Part shown: positions 27,368-36,613 of the stretch, piece by piece
How positions within the stretch are numbered: position 1 is the first letter of the stretch
Layout of the letters: every line of letters begins with the position of its first letter
NCBI RefSeq assembly: GCF_003116835.1
Contig: NZ_BFFO01000001.1
Coordinates: 205,517-269,516, forward strand
Direction of reading: 5' to 3'
Length of the DNA stretch: 64,000 bases
Source: Lactococcus termiticola
GTDB lineage: Bacteria; Bacillota; Bacilli; Lactobacillales; Streptococcaceae
The notes under the pieces: model-generated
What the model was told of the DNA's origin: nothing
Seen by the model: only the letters and a program-made list of their open reading frames with translations
Databases searched by the model: none
Translations under genes and position numbers: made by a program

Positions 27368-27403
27368 TCTATCTCCATTTTTTTGGCACATCTTTGGCAC
27401 AAG

Positions 27404-27430
27404 AAAAGGCAGTCCACAGGACTGCCTTTT
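27404..27430 (-). terminator. terminator of the surface-protein gene
   Basis: AAAAGGCAGTCC, ACA loop, GGACTGCCTTTT: perfect 12-bp hairpin with flanking A/T, 27 bp past the stop codon. Confidence 0.85.
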
Positions 27431-27456
27431 CACATCCATATTTCACTTCTCACTCC

Positions 27457-30400
27457 CTAAACTTCCGTCTTCTTCCTCCTCCTATACTGCCCATAAACCA
27501 CCAAACTCCAGATAATCAAGCCCAGTAGCGTAAAGCTCCAAGACAAGATACTTCCCAGTGGTGGTAACGAAGGACCTGGGCTCACAGGGCTCACAGGACT
27601 TGCGAGCGGTGTTAGCTCTGCTTGTTGCTCTGCTTCATCCACTCTAAAGTTCGCAAACCTAATCCCCTGTGCGCCATCAATCGTCCCCCGATACTCTGGA
27701 AAATCACGATTATTCCCAAAGGTCAGGACATTATTCTCCAATCGGGCCAGGCGGATGTGGATACTAAGGTTGTCGGCGTAGCCTTGCTCTTGGTCCATGT
27801 AGGCGACAATGGCCGTATTTGTCCGCTGATAGCCGGTCGGTGCTTGGTTTTCACTGATGATGTAGAGATTTCCCCTGGCCATGTGGTTGAGGGTCTTCAT
27901 GCCGGTCGCCTCACCCCGTTGTCCGGTGGACAGGGTCGCACCGGTCGTCGCATCGATGCCCAGTGCTTCAGCATCCTCGCCCTCGCCAGAGAGATGGAGT
28001 TGGTTCACATCAATGCTAGTCAGGGCATCAAATCTTATGCCTGTTGGTGGCGTGTAATGTTCCACCCATCTGAGGCGGAATTGGGCATCCATCGGCTGAT
28101 TGGTCGTGCCGTCAACCTTCTGGATAGAGAAGGGATGGACGGCGTTGGACTCGACGTTGAAGCTAATAACAAAGGCATCGTCTGGGTCAACGACCGGACC
28201 TGTGTTAGCCAATCGTGGACTAGCGGTCAGCGTGCTCCTAAAGTCTACTCCACTGGTTTGGACCAATGGAAGGTGGCCCAGCAAGGGAGCGACCAAAACA
28301 TCTCTCAGGGCGGCTTCTGCCTGGATGGCCTCGTCTGGCTTTTCGACCAACTGACGGTTGCCGTCAATTGACTCTTCCAGGTCCAACTGATTGGCATGGT
28401 GGCTCAGGGCCTGCTCCAGCGTCGGTGTATTGACAGTCCATTCGCCAATGCCCCCAAAGTAGGCGAATTGGCCGACCTGATTGAGCTTCGTTACTTTATA
28501 GCTCTTGCCAAAATCCAGCTCGATCAGCCGGTCGGGCTCATCTGGATTGTCAGAGGGCTCGACCAAACGGCCGTCCTCACCACTGGTGTAGATGCCGAGA
28601 ATCTGGCTGTCTTCCAGTGCTTCTGGGAATGGCGTTGCAAACGAGGCAAAGAGGGGGATGATGTCAGCTCCACCTTCATCGGCTTCATTCTCATCTGCTT
28701 CAGACGCCTCCTGCCAGCTTCCCAGCTCTTCGATTCTAAAGTTCACGCCCGACATCGGACTGCTAAAGTCAGCATCCATCTTTGTGACATCAAGGTAAAT
28801 CGGGAGGTCAATGATGCTGTTGGTCACATCGATGACCAGCTCACTCGCCGTGCCCAGGGCATCCCCAGGAGTCGTCACATAGTGGCGGTCATAGGTCGGA
28901 GTCTGGTAGCCATCTGGGACCTCTGCCTCGAGGACAAAGTAATGAATCAGGTTGCCGGTCGCATCTCGCTTCGGCACTGTGATTTGATAGGCGTCGTTGA
29001 CCGTCGTGATGACGACAGGTTCTCCAGCCTCATTCAGGACCTGCTCCCCGCCCAAGAGGCTATCGGGGTCGTCCGACCGCCAGAGCTGGAGCTCGACCGC
29101 ATCAGGCCTGAGATGACCGGCATCATTCTGGTCATTCCAGAACTTTTGTCCTCGGATGACAAGTTGTTCGTTATTTTCAAAGCTGTTGGTAATCTCTAAA
29201 TAAGGCTCCAGGGCTGTGAGGTCGCTGGTATCTGTGGCCGTATAGTGGTCTAGCTCATCCACTTCCTGAACGCTATAAATATATCGCTCTTTGGCTGACT
29301 TCCAGACCTGGAGGTCTGTAAAGTTATGTTGCCAGTTGTCTTCTGCCGTGACCGTGACGGCTTCGCCCACCGGCAGGGCTGCTTCATCTCCTTCAACCAT
29401 CCGATAGAGCTGGACCGTGATGCTCTCAGGACGCCAGCCGGCCGTATCGTCAAAGTCGACCCACTGCTTTGTGAAAGGCAGGGTCATCTTCTCTGGTGTA
29501 AGGGTATTTTCGATGTCAATGATTCTACCTTCATTCGAGCCATTTTCTCTCTCAATGCTCCGGCTATTATAATTAGAAACAGGAGATTCTTCAATTTTAT
29601 AGTCATAGAATTCTCCATTTTCATCCGTAAACTCCCAGTAATCAAAGTCATAGGACCAGTTGCCCTCCTCATCAGGACTGACTGTCAAGCTCTTTATTGG
29701 GTCAGGATTTTGTTCCCTATTTCTATATAAATTAACCGTTATTTCATCTGGTCTAAAACTCTCGTCTCCATTCTCATTAGCCCAAATTTTCTGTCCTTTA
29801 ATATTGAATAGATCATGTGCATTTTTTAATGTCAATCGGAAGCTACTATCTTCCTCATCCTTCAGAGGAGTAAAGGCAGAGTATTCCCTATTTGCATTTT
29901 CCCCATAGTCAACTGTAATCTGATTACTAGCGTCGACCTTAATAATCCAAGGTCCACCTTGACGGTAGCCTGGGAGTGGCTCTGTTTCTACAAGATGGTA
30001 AGTCTTGCCTAACTCAAAACGGAAGTTTTCAATTATCTGATCACTTGCATTCCAGTCATCCTTACTATCAAAGTCGCCAGCCTTCCAGATAATAGAAGCG
30101 CCAAGTTCAGCTTCCTCTGCTCCAGCCGACTGACTCTGCCCCACCATAATTACTGTTCCTGCCTCGTCAGAGAGCTTAAACATTGCTCCACTGGCCTGGG
30201 AGTTTCGATCCGATTTTTTTCTCAAGTCAAACTTCCAACGTTCAAAATTAGTCGCTGTCATCCCCGTAAAGCTACTGGTGTAAACAGAGCTGAGGCCAAC
30301 TTCGCCGACAAGTTGATAGTCAAAGTTGACACCTTGGTTGTTGTAAAGGGGAAGGTTGACAGTTTGACCGTCAAGTGTCAACTGCTTGACAGCGGTCTGT

Positions 30401-32226
30401 TGCCATTCTCCGGAAGTAGGGTCACCGGTCAAGCTGAGCGAGGCGGTCTGCCAGCTGTCATCAGCTGTCGTCTCCTTCCGCTCGATTTGCAGGCTGATTT
30501 GCTCTGGTCGCTCGCCTCCTGCATTCTCCCGGTCTTCCCAGACCTTCTTCACATCGAGCTCAGTGCCAGGTGCCTTGCCAGATGGCACAGCAAAGGGGAG
30601 TCTCAGGAGCTTGAGTTGCTCGGGACTCGGCGTAAAGTAGGTCTCGTCCTTGTCTGAGATAAACTGCCAGGTCTCTGGCTGGAAATCCTTGCCCTCGGTC
30701 AAAATCCGGACCTGGTGGTGGATTTGGATTTCCTGGCCCCGGCCCAGGGTCAGCTGGGAGAGGTTGATTTTGCCATCATTGTAGCTGGCTGTGAAGCTGT
30801 TTTCTTGCTCCTCGCCATACTCAAAGTACTTGGTCGAGACCGTGCCAGCTTCATAGGCAAAGCCATCGCCGATTTTAATCTGAACGGAGCCGTTTGAGAC
30901 GGTGTCAAAGAAGCTCATGATAGTCCGGTTGAGGTAGTTGCCCAGCTCTTGCGGGTCGTAGGTGTTCATGTAGAAATAGGGATTGGTTGTGAGCCGCTCC
31001 ATATTGCTCCTGATTTGATCGGCTGAAAAGCCTGAGACCGTCTGCCCTTGATAGGTATAGTTATTTGTCCCGTTTTGGAGGGCAATCCCGATACCGTGGA
31101 CTTCGATACCGGCGCTCTTGAGCTGGTCGGCCTGATAGATGGTCGCCGGGAAGAGACTGTTATAATGAAGGGCGTTGTCGCTTGTGCTATTGTCGCCCAC
31201 CAGATTCCGGGCGGTCACACCGCCATTAACCCCTGACTGTGACCAGTCGATGTATCTGGGCTGGTTGCTAGATAAAGGATTACGACTCGTGCTATTCCCA
31301 ACGATTCGCCCAGAATTATTCTGATCAGTCGCCGTGACCTCGCCGATGTCGACCAGGTGGTTACCGTTGCTATCCGACGCCCCAGTAATAGCATTGGCAT
31401 AGGTCGGCACGCCATCCGTCAAGAGAATCACGACCTTCTTGCGACCCGCTTCTTCAGGAGCAGATAGCATCTCGCCCGCCTTTCTCAATCCTGCCTGAGT
31501 AAAAGTATAATTCCCACTGTCTGCTTGAGCAGGCGTCGCCGAATTTAAGAGCCTTTGTTGGTCCGAATTAAAATTTCCAATATTGACAAAGCGGCTACCC
31601 GTATCATAAATACCGCTACCATAGGCGACGTGGCCAATCCTAACCATATCTGGCGACATGCCAGAGGCTTCCATGATTGAGGTCAGACTGCTCGTAAAGT
31701 TGTTAATGGCATAGTTGAGCCAATACATCCTATTGTGACCAGCTGTCTGGTCGTTCATAGAGGCTGAGTGGTCTGCCACCAGGACGATACTGATTTTCTC
31801 CTGCTCATCCTGCCTGAGCTGATTTCCCCTCACATTCGTGAAGACATCATAAAGCCCAGGCGTAGAGGTCTGCCTGGCAAATTGACGCATCGCATAGTCT
31901 TCATTAGGATAAGTAATATAGTGACTGGTAAAGTTGTCCTCAAGGCCGACAGGATTGACGCCCGTACTGCTCGCCAGGAAATCATGACTCCCCGGAGCTG
32001 TGTTCCCTGTGTGATTGACAACGTCCTCTTGCCCTTGCAAGGTCCAAGAGTTCTCCGCATCCGCCCTGTCTTCATCCGTCGCATAACGGGGCTGGATGAC
32101 CGGATTGTCTGCTCTCGGGCTGAGACTATTCGACAAGCTCAGATTCCAAAAGTTCAATACTGAAGGGAGGAGAATCACCCCTAAAGAAAAGACCTTCCAG
32201 AACTTCGCACGATTCTTTTTCTTCAT
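27457..32226 (-). CDS. large VWA/Cna-B repeat surface adhesin (pilus-tip-like)
   Basis: A 1589-residue cell-wall protein. Signal peptide about 1-40. A von Willebrand A domain (about 145-430) has the MIDAS motif DHSASMN and LTDGVPT. SpaA/Cna-B collagen-adhesin repeats follow, recognisable by VKKVWEDRENAGGERPEQI, IKGQKIWANENGDESFRP, LPFTKQWVDFDDTAGWRP and IRGQKFWNDQNDAGHLRP; SpaA-like folds begin KFDLRKKSD, YLDVTKMDAD and FSIQKVDGT. The C terminus has LPPLG, a hydrophobic stretch and RRRKK: a sorting signal with a non-canonical motif instead of LPxTG. No sortase or pilin gene is adjacent. It may mediate host or surface adhesion. Confidence 0.9.
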   Translation of the reverse strand: MKKKNRAKFWKVFSLGVILLPSVLNFWNLSLSNSLSPRADNPVIQPRYATDEDRADAENSWTLQGQEDVVNHTGNTAPGSHDFLASSTGVNPVGLEDNFTSHYITYPNEDYAMRQFARQTSTPGLYDVFTNVRGNQLRQDEQEKISIVLVADHSASMNDQTAGHNRMYWLNYAINNFTSSLTSIMEASGMSPDMVRIGHVAYGSGIYDTGSRFVNIGNFNSDQQRLLNSATPAQADSGNYTFTQAGLRKAGEMLSAPEEAGRKKVVILLTDGVPTYANAITGASDSNGNHLVDIGEVTATDQNNSGRIVGNSTSRNPLSSNQPRYIDWSQSGVNGGVTARNLVGDNSTSDNALHYNSLFPATIYQADQLKSAGIEVHGIGIALQNGTNNYTYQGQTVSGFSADQIRSNMERLTTNPYFYMNTYDPQELGNYLNRTIMSFFDTVSNGSVQIKIGDGFAYEAGTVSTKYFEYGEEQENSFTASYNDGKINLSQLTLGRGQEIQIHHQVRILTEGKDFQPETWQFISDKDETYFTPSPEQLKLLRLPFAVPSGKAPGTELDVKKVWEDRENAGGERPEQISLQIERKETTADDSWQTASLSLTGDPTSGEWQQTAVKQLTLDGQTVNLPLYNNQGVNFDYQLVGEVGLSSVYTSSFTGMTATNFERWKFDLRKKSDRNSQASGAMFKLSDEAGTVIMVGQSQSAGAEEAELGASIIWKAGDFDSKDDWNASDQIIENFRFELGKTYHLVETEPLPGYRQGGPWIIKVDASNQITVDYGENANREYSAFTPLKDEEDSSFRLTLKNAHDLFNIKGQKIWANENGDESFRPDEITVNLYRNREQNPDPIKSLTVSPDEEGNWSYDFDYWEFTDENGEFYDYKIEESPVSNYNSRSIERENGSNEGRIIDIENTLTPEKMTLPFTKQWVDFDDTAGWRPESITVQLYRMVEGDEAALPVGEAVTVTAEDNWQHNFTDLQVWKSAKERYIYSVQEVDELDHYTATDTSDLTALEPYLEITNSFENNEQLVIRGQKFWNDQNDAGHLRPDAVELQLWRSDDPDSLLGGEQVLNEAGEPVVITTVNDAYQITVPKRDATGNLIHYFVLEAEVPDGYQTPTYDRHYVTTPGDALGTASELVIDVTNSIIDLPIYLDVTKMDADFSSPMSGVNFRIEELGSWQEASEADENEADEGGADIIPLFASFATPFPEALEDSQILGIYTSGEDGRLVEPSDNPDEPDRLIELDFGKSYKVTKLNQVGQFAYFGGIGEWTVNTPTLEQALSHHANQLDLEESIDGNRQLVEKPDEAIQAEAALRDVLVAPLLGHLPLVQTSGVDFRSTLTASPRLANTGPVVDPDDAFVISFNVESNAVHPFSIQKVDGTTNQPMDAQFRLRWVEHYTPPTGIRFDALTSIDVNQLHLSGEGEDAEALGIDATTGATLSTGQRGEATGMKTLNHMARGNLYIISENQAPTGYQRTNTAIVAYMDQEQGYADNLSIHIRLARLENNVLTFGNNRDFPEYRGTIDGAQGIRFANFRVDEAEQQAELTPLASPVSPVSPGPSLPPLGSILSWSFTLLGLIIWSLVVYGQYRRRKKTEV

Positions 32227-32340
32227 GCCTACACTTCCTTTTTATCATATTTTTATAATAATTATCTCATAATAAACTTTGTTTAAGAACTGATATCCGG
32301 AAAACACGGTAGGACGAGCCTTCAGCAAAAGGCAAAGCCC

Positions 32341-32559
32341 CCGCCAAAGGCGGGAGCGAAGCTCAAAAAAAGGGAGGGGATTTTCTAATAATGGGAAGAC
32401 AAGCAGCTCCGCTGCTTAGTCTGCCGCACAGGGGAGATCCGCAAGTAGTGTTGCTTTGCCATGCGACGGCTCGCGTAAGCGAGACTAAGCAGGGCTTAGC
32501 AACACTCGAAGCTAGCTCCCCGAGCACCCATTATTAGAAACATCCCCAAGCCCGAAGGG
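32341..32559 (+). repeat. family B structured repeat, copy 1 (candidate structured RNA or ssDNA element)
   Basis: Starts with CCGCCAAAGGCGGGAGCGAA and ends AGCCCGAAGGG. The closing helix is GGGGA/TCCCC plus TAATAATGGG/CCCATTATTA around a conserved internal loop. Inside are AAGCAGC/GCTGCTT, then GTGTTGCT/AGCAACAC, with the hairpin CTCGC/GCGAG within it. Single-stranded blocks such as ATCCGCAAGTA, CGACGGCTC, GAGACTAAG and GCTAG are shared with copy 2, while the helices differ in sequence. An outer inverted repeat GGTAGGACG/CGTCCTACC flanks this copy at 32309 and 32634. The rest of 32227-32759 holds nothing else I recognise. Confidence 0.75.
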
Positions 32560-32759
32560 CCACTCCACCGAAGGTGGCCCAAAAGGCAAAAGCCACCTGC
32601 AAGGTAAAAAAGAGCAAAAAAAAAAATCCATGAGCGTCCTACCTATAAAAAGGCAGACAGAGCTAGACTAAGCAGTGCTACTCCCTAATTAATAGGAACT
32701 CTAGCACACCGCCAACATCATAACACTCAAGAGATTTTATTTTTTAATTTCTGCTCAAA

Positions 32760-33140
32760 TTAGACAAGCTCGATGATTGCCATTGGGGCTGCATCACCAC
32801 GACGTGGTTCTGTCTTAAGGATACGAGTGTATCCACCGTTACGGCCTTCATAACGTTTAGCAATGTCGTTAAACAATTTTTGAAGTGCAGTTGGGAATGA
32901 CTCAGTTTCTTCGTTGAAGTCGTTGATCGCGATTTCGTTACGAACATAAGCTGCTGCTTGACGACGTGAGTGAAGATCACCACGTTTACCAAGCGTAATC
33001 ATTTTTTCAACAGTACGACGCACTTCTTTAGCGCGGGCTTCAGTTGTCACGATTGATTCGTTCAAAAGCAAATCAGTTGTGAGGTCACGAAGCATAGCTT
33101 TACGTTGTGACGATGTACGTCCGAGTTTACGATAGCTCAT
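32760..33140 (-). CDS. rplQ: 50S ribosomal protein L17
   Basis: A 126-residue large-subunit protein that lines the exit tunnel region. The N terminus [20 protein letters not shown] and the C-terminal [20 protein letters not shown] are diagnostic. Last gene of the alpha operon, 18 bp after rpoA. Codon use is biased like the other ribosomal genes here. No strong terminator is obvious directly downstream; family B copy 1 lies about 200 bp further on. Confidence 0.97.
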   Translation of the reverse strand: MSYRKLGRTSSQRKAMLRDLTTDLLLNESIVTTEARAKEVRRTVEKMITLGKRGDLHSRRQAAAYVRNEIAINDFNEETESFPTALQKLFNDIAKRYEGRNGGYTRILKTEPRRGDAAPMAIIELV

Positions 33141-33158
33141 AATTTCTCCTTTACTAGA

Positions 33159-34097
33159 TTATTTTCTTTTTTTAAGGGAAAGTCCCAATTCAGCCAATTT
33201 AGATTTCACTTCTTCGACTGATTTATGACCGAGGTTCTTGACTTTAATCATTTCTGCTTCAGTCATTTCAACGATGTCAGCGACGTTGTTGATACCGGCA
33301 CGTTTCAAACCATTGTAGGCACGAACTGAGAAGTCCATTTCTTCGATGATTTTATCCAAAACGCGTTCAGTCTTAACTTCTTCTTTGACAACGAGTGTTT
33401 CAGCTTCTTGAGCGATTTCTGACAAGTTAGTGAAGAGGTCAAGATGATCCTTCAAGATCTTTGCAGAGAGGCTCAGTGCATCGTCAGCGACGATGGTGCC
33501 GTTGGTTGAGATTTCAAGTGTCAACTTGTCGTAGTTTGAGACACCACCCACACGGGCAGGTTCTACCTGATAGTTGACCTTGCTTACTGGTGTGTAAAGG
33601 GAATCGACTGCAATCGTACCGATTGGAGCGCCTTCGACCTTGTTTTCATCAGCAGGCACATAACCATAACCTTTTTTGACTGTCATCACAGCACGCATAG
33701 AGTGACCTTCTGCGATAGTGAACAAGTGATGGTCTTTGTTGACAATCTCAATATCGCTATCCGTCAAAATATCACCTGCCGTTACGTCCATTGGACCAGT
33801 CACGTCAAGTTCGATTTGTTTTTCTGAGTCGACGTAAGATTTGATGGCAATGCCTTTGACAGCAAGGACAATCTGCACCACGTCTTCACGGACACCAGGG
33901 ATGGTCGCAAATTCGTGTTGAACCCCTTCAATCTGGATTGAAGTAACAGCCGCACCTGGAAGTGATGATAAGAGTACCCGACGCAAAGAGTTACCCAAAG
34001 TTGTACCATAGCCACGTTCAAGTGGTTCTACTACAAATTTTCCGTAGTTTTCTTTTTCGTCGAATTTTGTAATTTTTGGTTTTTCAAACTCAATCAT
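33159..34097 (-). CDS. rpoA: RNA polymerase alpha subunit
   Basis: A 312-residue subunit that nucleates RNA polymerase assembly. The N-terminal dimerisation domain carries [21 protein letters not shown]; the C-terminal domain (about 245-312) carries helix-hairpin-helix residues [15 protein letters not shown] and [15 protein letters not shown] for UP-element DNA contact. Length is normal for streptococci and lactococci. It lies between rpsK and rplQ in the canonical alpha operon order. Confidence 0.98.
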   Translation of the reverse strand: MIEFEKPKITKFDEKENYGKFVVEPLERGYGTTLGNSLRRVLLSSLPGAAVTSIQIEGVQHEFATIPGVREDVVQIVLAVKGIAIKSYVDSEKQIELDVTGPMDVTAGDILTDSDIEIVNKDHHLFTIAEGHSMRAVMTVKKGYGYVPADENKVEGAPIGTIAVDSLYTPVSKVNYQVEPARVGGVSNYDKLTLEISTNGTIVADDALSLSAKILKDHLDLFTNLSEIAQEAETLVVKEEVKTERVLDKIIEEMDFSVRAYNGLKRAGINNVADIVEMTEAEMIKVKNLGHKSVEEVKSKLAELGLSLKKRK

Positions 34098-34148
34098 GTA
34101 TAGTCTCCTCTAAAACGATAAGTGGAAGGTGCAATAATTTCCTAGGAA

Positions 34149-34532
34149 TTATACACGACGACGTTTTGGAGGACGTGCACCATTGTGAGGTACAGGAGTC
34201 ACATCACTGATAGCAGTGACGTTAAGACCTGCAGCTGCAAGGGCACGAATCGCTGATTCACGACCTGAACCAGGACCTTTAACAGTAACAGAGACAGTTT
34301 TCAAACCTTGTTCTTGGGCAGCTTTAGCAGCAGCTTCTGACGCCATTTGAGCGGCGAATGGTGTAGACTTCTTAGAACCCTTGAAACCAAGTGCTCCAGC
34401 TGAAGACCAAGCCAATGCATTCCCATGAACATCTGTAATCATAACGATCGTGTTGTTGAAAGTTGCTTGAATGTGGACGATACCAGATTCAATATTCTTT
34501 TTCACACGACGTTTACGTGTAACTTTTGGCAT
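34149..34532 (-). CDS. rpsK: 30S ribosomal protein S11
   Basis: The 127-residue platform protein of the 30S subunit. [38 protein letters not shown] and [13 protein letters not shown] identify it. The wording [17 protein letters not shown] looks closer to Lactococcus than to Streptococcus, one basis for my guess at the host. Between rpsM and rpoA as usual. Confidence 0.98.
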   Translation of the reverse strand: MPKVTRKRRVKKNIESGIVHIQATFNNTIVMITDVHGNALAWSSAGALGFKGSKKSTPFAAQMASEAAAKAAQEQGLKTVSVTVKGPGSGRESAIRALAAAGLNVTAISDVTPVPHNGARPPKRRRV

Positions 34533-34552
34533 TTGAACTCCTTTCTATTTAA

Positions 34553-34918
34553 TTATTTTTTCTTGCCTGCGATTGATTTAGCAGGGCCTTTACGCGTACG
34601 CGCATTGTTCTTAGTATTTTGTCCACGTGTAGGCAATCCACGACGGTGACGCATACCACGGTAGCTACCGATTTCCATCAAACGTTTGATGTTAAGGTTG
34701 ACTTCACGACGAAGGTCACCTTCAAGTTTCAAACCGTCAAGTTCACGACGAATCGCATCTTCTTGGTCAGTTGTGAGATCCTTAGTACGGATATCTTCTG
34801 AAACATTAGCGGCAGCAAGTACTTTTTTAGATGTTTGAAGTCCAACACCGTAAACGTATGTCAATGAAATAACGATACGTTTTTCGTTTGGAATATCAAC
34901 TCCAGCAAAACGAGCCAT
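34553..34918 (-). CDS. rpsM: 30S ribosomal protein S13
   Basis: A 121-residue protein of the 30S head that contacts the 50S subunit. [20 protein letters not shown] and the C-terminal [19 protein letters not shown] are diagnostic. Follows rpmJ by 17 bp. Confidence 0.98.
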   Translation of the reverse strand: MARFAGVDIPNEKRIVISLTYVYGVGLQTSKKVLAAANVSEDIRTKDLTTDQEDAIRRELDGLKLEGDLRREVNLNIKRLMEIGSYRGMRHRRGLPTRGQNTKNNARTRKGPAKSIAGKKK

Positions 34919-34935
34919 AATTTAGTTTTTCCTTT

Positions 34936-35052
34936 CTATCCCTGACGTTGTTTGTGTTTTGGATTGGCAGGGCAAATTACCATAACACGACCGTTACGAC
35001 GAATAACTTTACAGTATTCGCAAATTGGTTTAACTGATGGTCTTACTTTCAT
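34936..35052 (-). CDS. rpmJ: 50S ribosomal protein L36
   Basis: A 38-residue zinc-binding protein, [19 protein letters not shown] and so on to KHKQRQG. The zinc ligands are CxxC (Cys11, Cys14), Cys27 and the following His. Conserved position between infA and rpsM, with the standard AAGGAAG ribosome-binding site. Confidence 0.97.
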
Positions 35053-35112
35053 TGTGTCTTCCTTTCTATTGGTTACTGCGTAAGTCGGACTTACGCTCAA
35101 TGAATGTGTCCA

Positions 35113-35331
35113 TTACTTAAAGCGGTAAGTGATTCGACCACGTGTCAAATCGTAGGGGCTCATCTCCACTTGGACACGGTCACCAGTCAGGATACGGATA
35201 TAGTTTTTCCGCATCTTTCCTGAGATGGTCGCCAAGATTTGATGGCCATTTTCGAGTTCAACAGTGAACATTGCATTCGGCATGGTATCGACTACCTTGC
35301 CTTCAATTTCGATAACATCATCTTTTGCCAA
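35113..35331 (-). CDS. infA: translation initiation factor IF-1
   Basis: A 72-residue OB-fold protein that occupies the ribosomal A site during initiation. The sequence [20 protein letters not shown] is diagnostic. The start codon is TTG at 35331, 9 nt after AAGGAGG; no ATG fits. First gene of the infA-rpmJ-rpsM-rpsK-rpoA-rplQ unit, with its own promoter at 35388-35415. Confidence 0.97.
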   Translation of the reverse strand: MAKDDVIEIEGKVVDTMPNAMFTVELENGHQILATISGKMRKNYIRILTGDRVQVEMSPYDLTRGRITYRFK

Positions 35332-35387
35332 GCAAAAGTACCTCCTTAAGTATCTCCGAAAGATATTTCTATCTAAAAAGTCGGACT

Positions 35388-35415
35388 GATATATTTTAAC
35401 ATAATTGCTTGTCAA
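35388..35415 (-). promoter_or_regulatory. infAp: promoter of the infA-rplQ transcription unit
   Basis: TTGACA (35410-35415), 16 bp, TATATC (35388-35393) on the minus strand; a TGTTAAAAT element inside the spacer is an alternative extended -10. Confidence 0.7.
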
Positions 35416-35501
35416 ATGCAATAGGATTTTGCTCTTTTGTTTTTATTTTTCGGGAGATGTTTGTTGGGATGAGGAATGGCTCTGCCGAGGCAGTTGGCGG
35501 G

Positions 35502-35640
35502 GTTCGTTCCGCTACGGCATCTTACAAGAGAACTGTGGGGGCCGCGAGCAGCCCGCTTCGCGGTCTCATTGCTAAATCGGGAGCCTTGCGGTCTCCCAAT
35601 TTGCCTGATTTCACAGTTTCTTGCAAGATGCCTTCACTTC
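35502..35640 (-). repeat. family A structured repeat, copy 4
   Basis: Arms GGCATCTTACAAGA plus AACTGTG pair with CACAGTT plus TCTTGCAAGATGCC across about 90 bp. The minus-strand core has CAGGCAAATTGGGAGACC, GGCTCCCGATTTAGCAATG, AGACCGC and CTGCTCGCGGCC. Right end GGAACGAAC. Together with copy 5 it fills the gap between infA and adk. Confidence 0.8.
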
Positions 35641-35691
35641 TGACTATTGTAGTTTTGATTTATCATAAAAATTTGAATGTCGCTGAGCGGA

Positions 35692-35887
35692 GCTAGAATT
35701 GGGGCCAGCCATAGCTGATAAAAAAGGCAAAAGCGGAGACCCACAGGGGCTCCGCTTTTAGCTATGGAAGCCGAAGGCTTCGCTTGGCCCATGCGACTAG
35801 TCGCTTTAGCGACTTAGCGAGCATGGAGAGCGTAGTGGCGATAGCCACGTAGATGGCCCATCAGCTATGGCTGGCCCCAATTCTAGC
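35692..35887 (+). repeat. family A-related structured repeat, copy 5, with a 28-bp perfect inverted repeat
   Basis: The ends 35692-35719 and 35860-35887 are perfectly complementary over 28 bp (outer part GCTAGAATTGGGGCCAGCC). The interior starts like family A: AGGCAAAAGCGGAGACC, GGCTCCGCTTTTAGCTATG, GAAGCC/GGCTTC. It then has extra hairpins, including CATGCGACTAGTCGC...GCATG and GTGGCGATAGCCAC, absent from the other copies. Confidence 0.8.
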
Positions 35888-35903
35888 GGAGCCTAGCTTC
35901 AAA

Positions 35904-36470
35904 TTAGAGACTTTCAAGTCCCTTAACAATCGCCTGAGTAATCTCATCCAACTCGCCAATCCCGTTCACTTCAAGCACGATGCCACGCTCTGCATAGGCC
36001 TTAGTCAAAGGAGCAGTTTCCTTGTCATAGATGGCCAGGCGTTTTTCGATGGCTTCTGGTGTGTCATCGGCACGGCCTTCGATTTCAGCACGTTTGGCGA
36101 TCCGTTCCATCAGGACGGTGCGGTCAGCAGTCAGATTGATGACCCCTTCGACCTTGCGACCTGATTTGGTCAGGATTTCATCAAGGCGTTCAACCTGGGC
36201 AGCATTCCGAGGATAGCCGTCGAGGATAAAGCCTTTAGCAGCATCAGCCTGAGCCAGGCGGTCTTCGACCAAATCGCCTGTGACTGAGTCAGGGACGAGT
36301 TCTCCCTTGTCAGTATAAGACTTGGCAAGCTTTCCGAGCTCAGTGTCATTCTTCATGTTTTCACGGAAGATGTCGCCTGTCGAGATATGAGGAATATCAT
36401 ATTTCTTTGCCAAAAGTGCTGCCTGTGTCCCTTTACCTGAACCCTGAGGGCCCATAATCAATAAGTTCAT
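35904..36470 (-). CDS. adk: adenylate kinase, short-lid type
   Basis: A 188-residue enzyme that interconverts ATP, ADP and AMP. The P-loop is GPQGSGKGTQ, the AMP-binding region HISTGDIFRENMK, and GFILDGYPRNAAQVERL is conserved. The zinc-finger or long lid insert seen in lactococcal and streptococcal Adk (about 212-215 residues) is missing: GRADDTPEAIEKRLAIYDKE follows directly, as in actinobacterial enzymes. The ribosome-binding site AAGGAG is good. The gene is separated from secY by an inserted block and from infA by two family A repeats. Probable replacement by horizontal transfer. Confidence 0.93.
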   Translation of the reverse strand: MNLLIMGPQGSGKGTQAALLAKKYDIPHISTGDIFRENMKNDTELGKLAKSYTDKGELVPDSVTGDLVEDRLAQADAAKGFILDGYPRNAAQVERLDEILTKSGRKVEGVINLTADRTVLMERIAKRAEIEGRADDTPEAIEKRLAIYDKETAPLTKAYAERGIVLEVNGIGELDEITQAIVKGLESL

Positions 36471-36613
36471 GTTGTCTCCTTAAGATTTTCTTACTTTTAC
36501 TATTTTACCGTATTTTTTGAGATAAATAAAGGATGAAATAGGGCGGGTATGCTAGAATGGTGCCAAGAAATCGACAGGCTTTGCCAGCAACCACCAAGAT
36601 GAAAGGAGGCCAG

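Noticed and set aside
27381..27402. TTTTGGCACATCTTTGGCACAA near tRNA-Thr considered as a prophage integrase or attachment-site remnant
   Set aside because: No integrase-like reading frame and no repeat of the tRNA 3' end were found nearby; the repeated TTTGGCACA alone is not enough.
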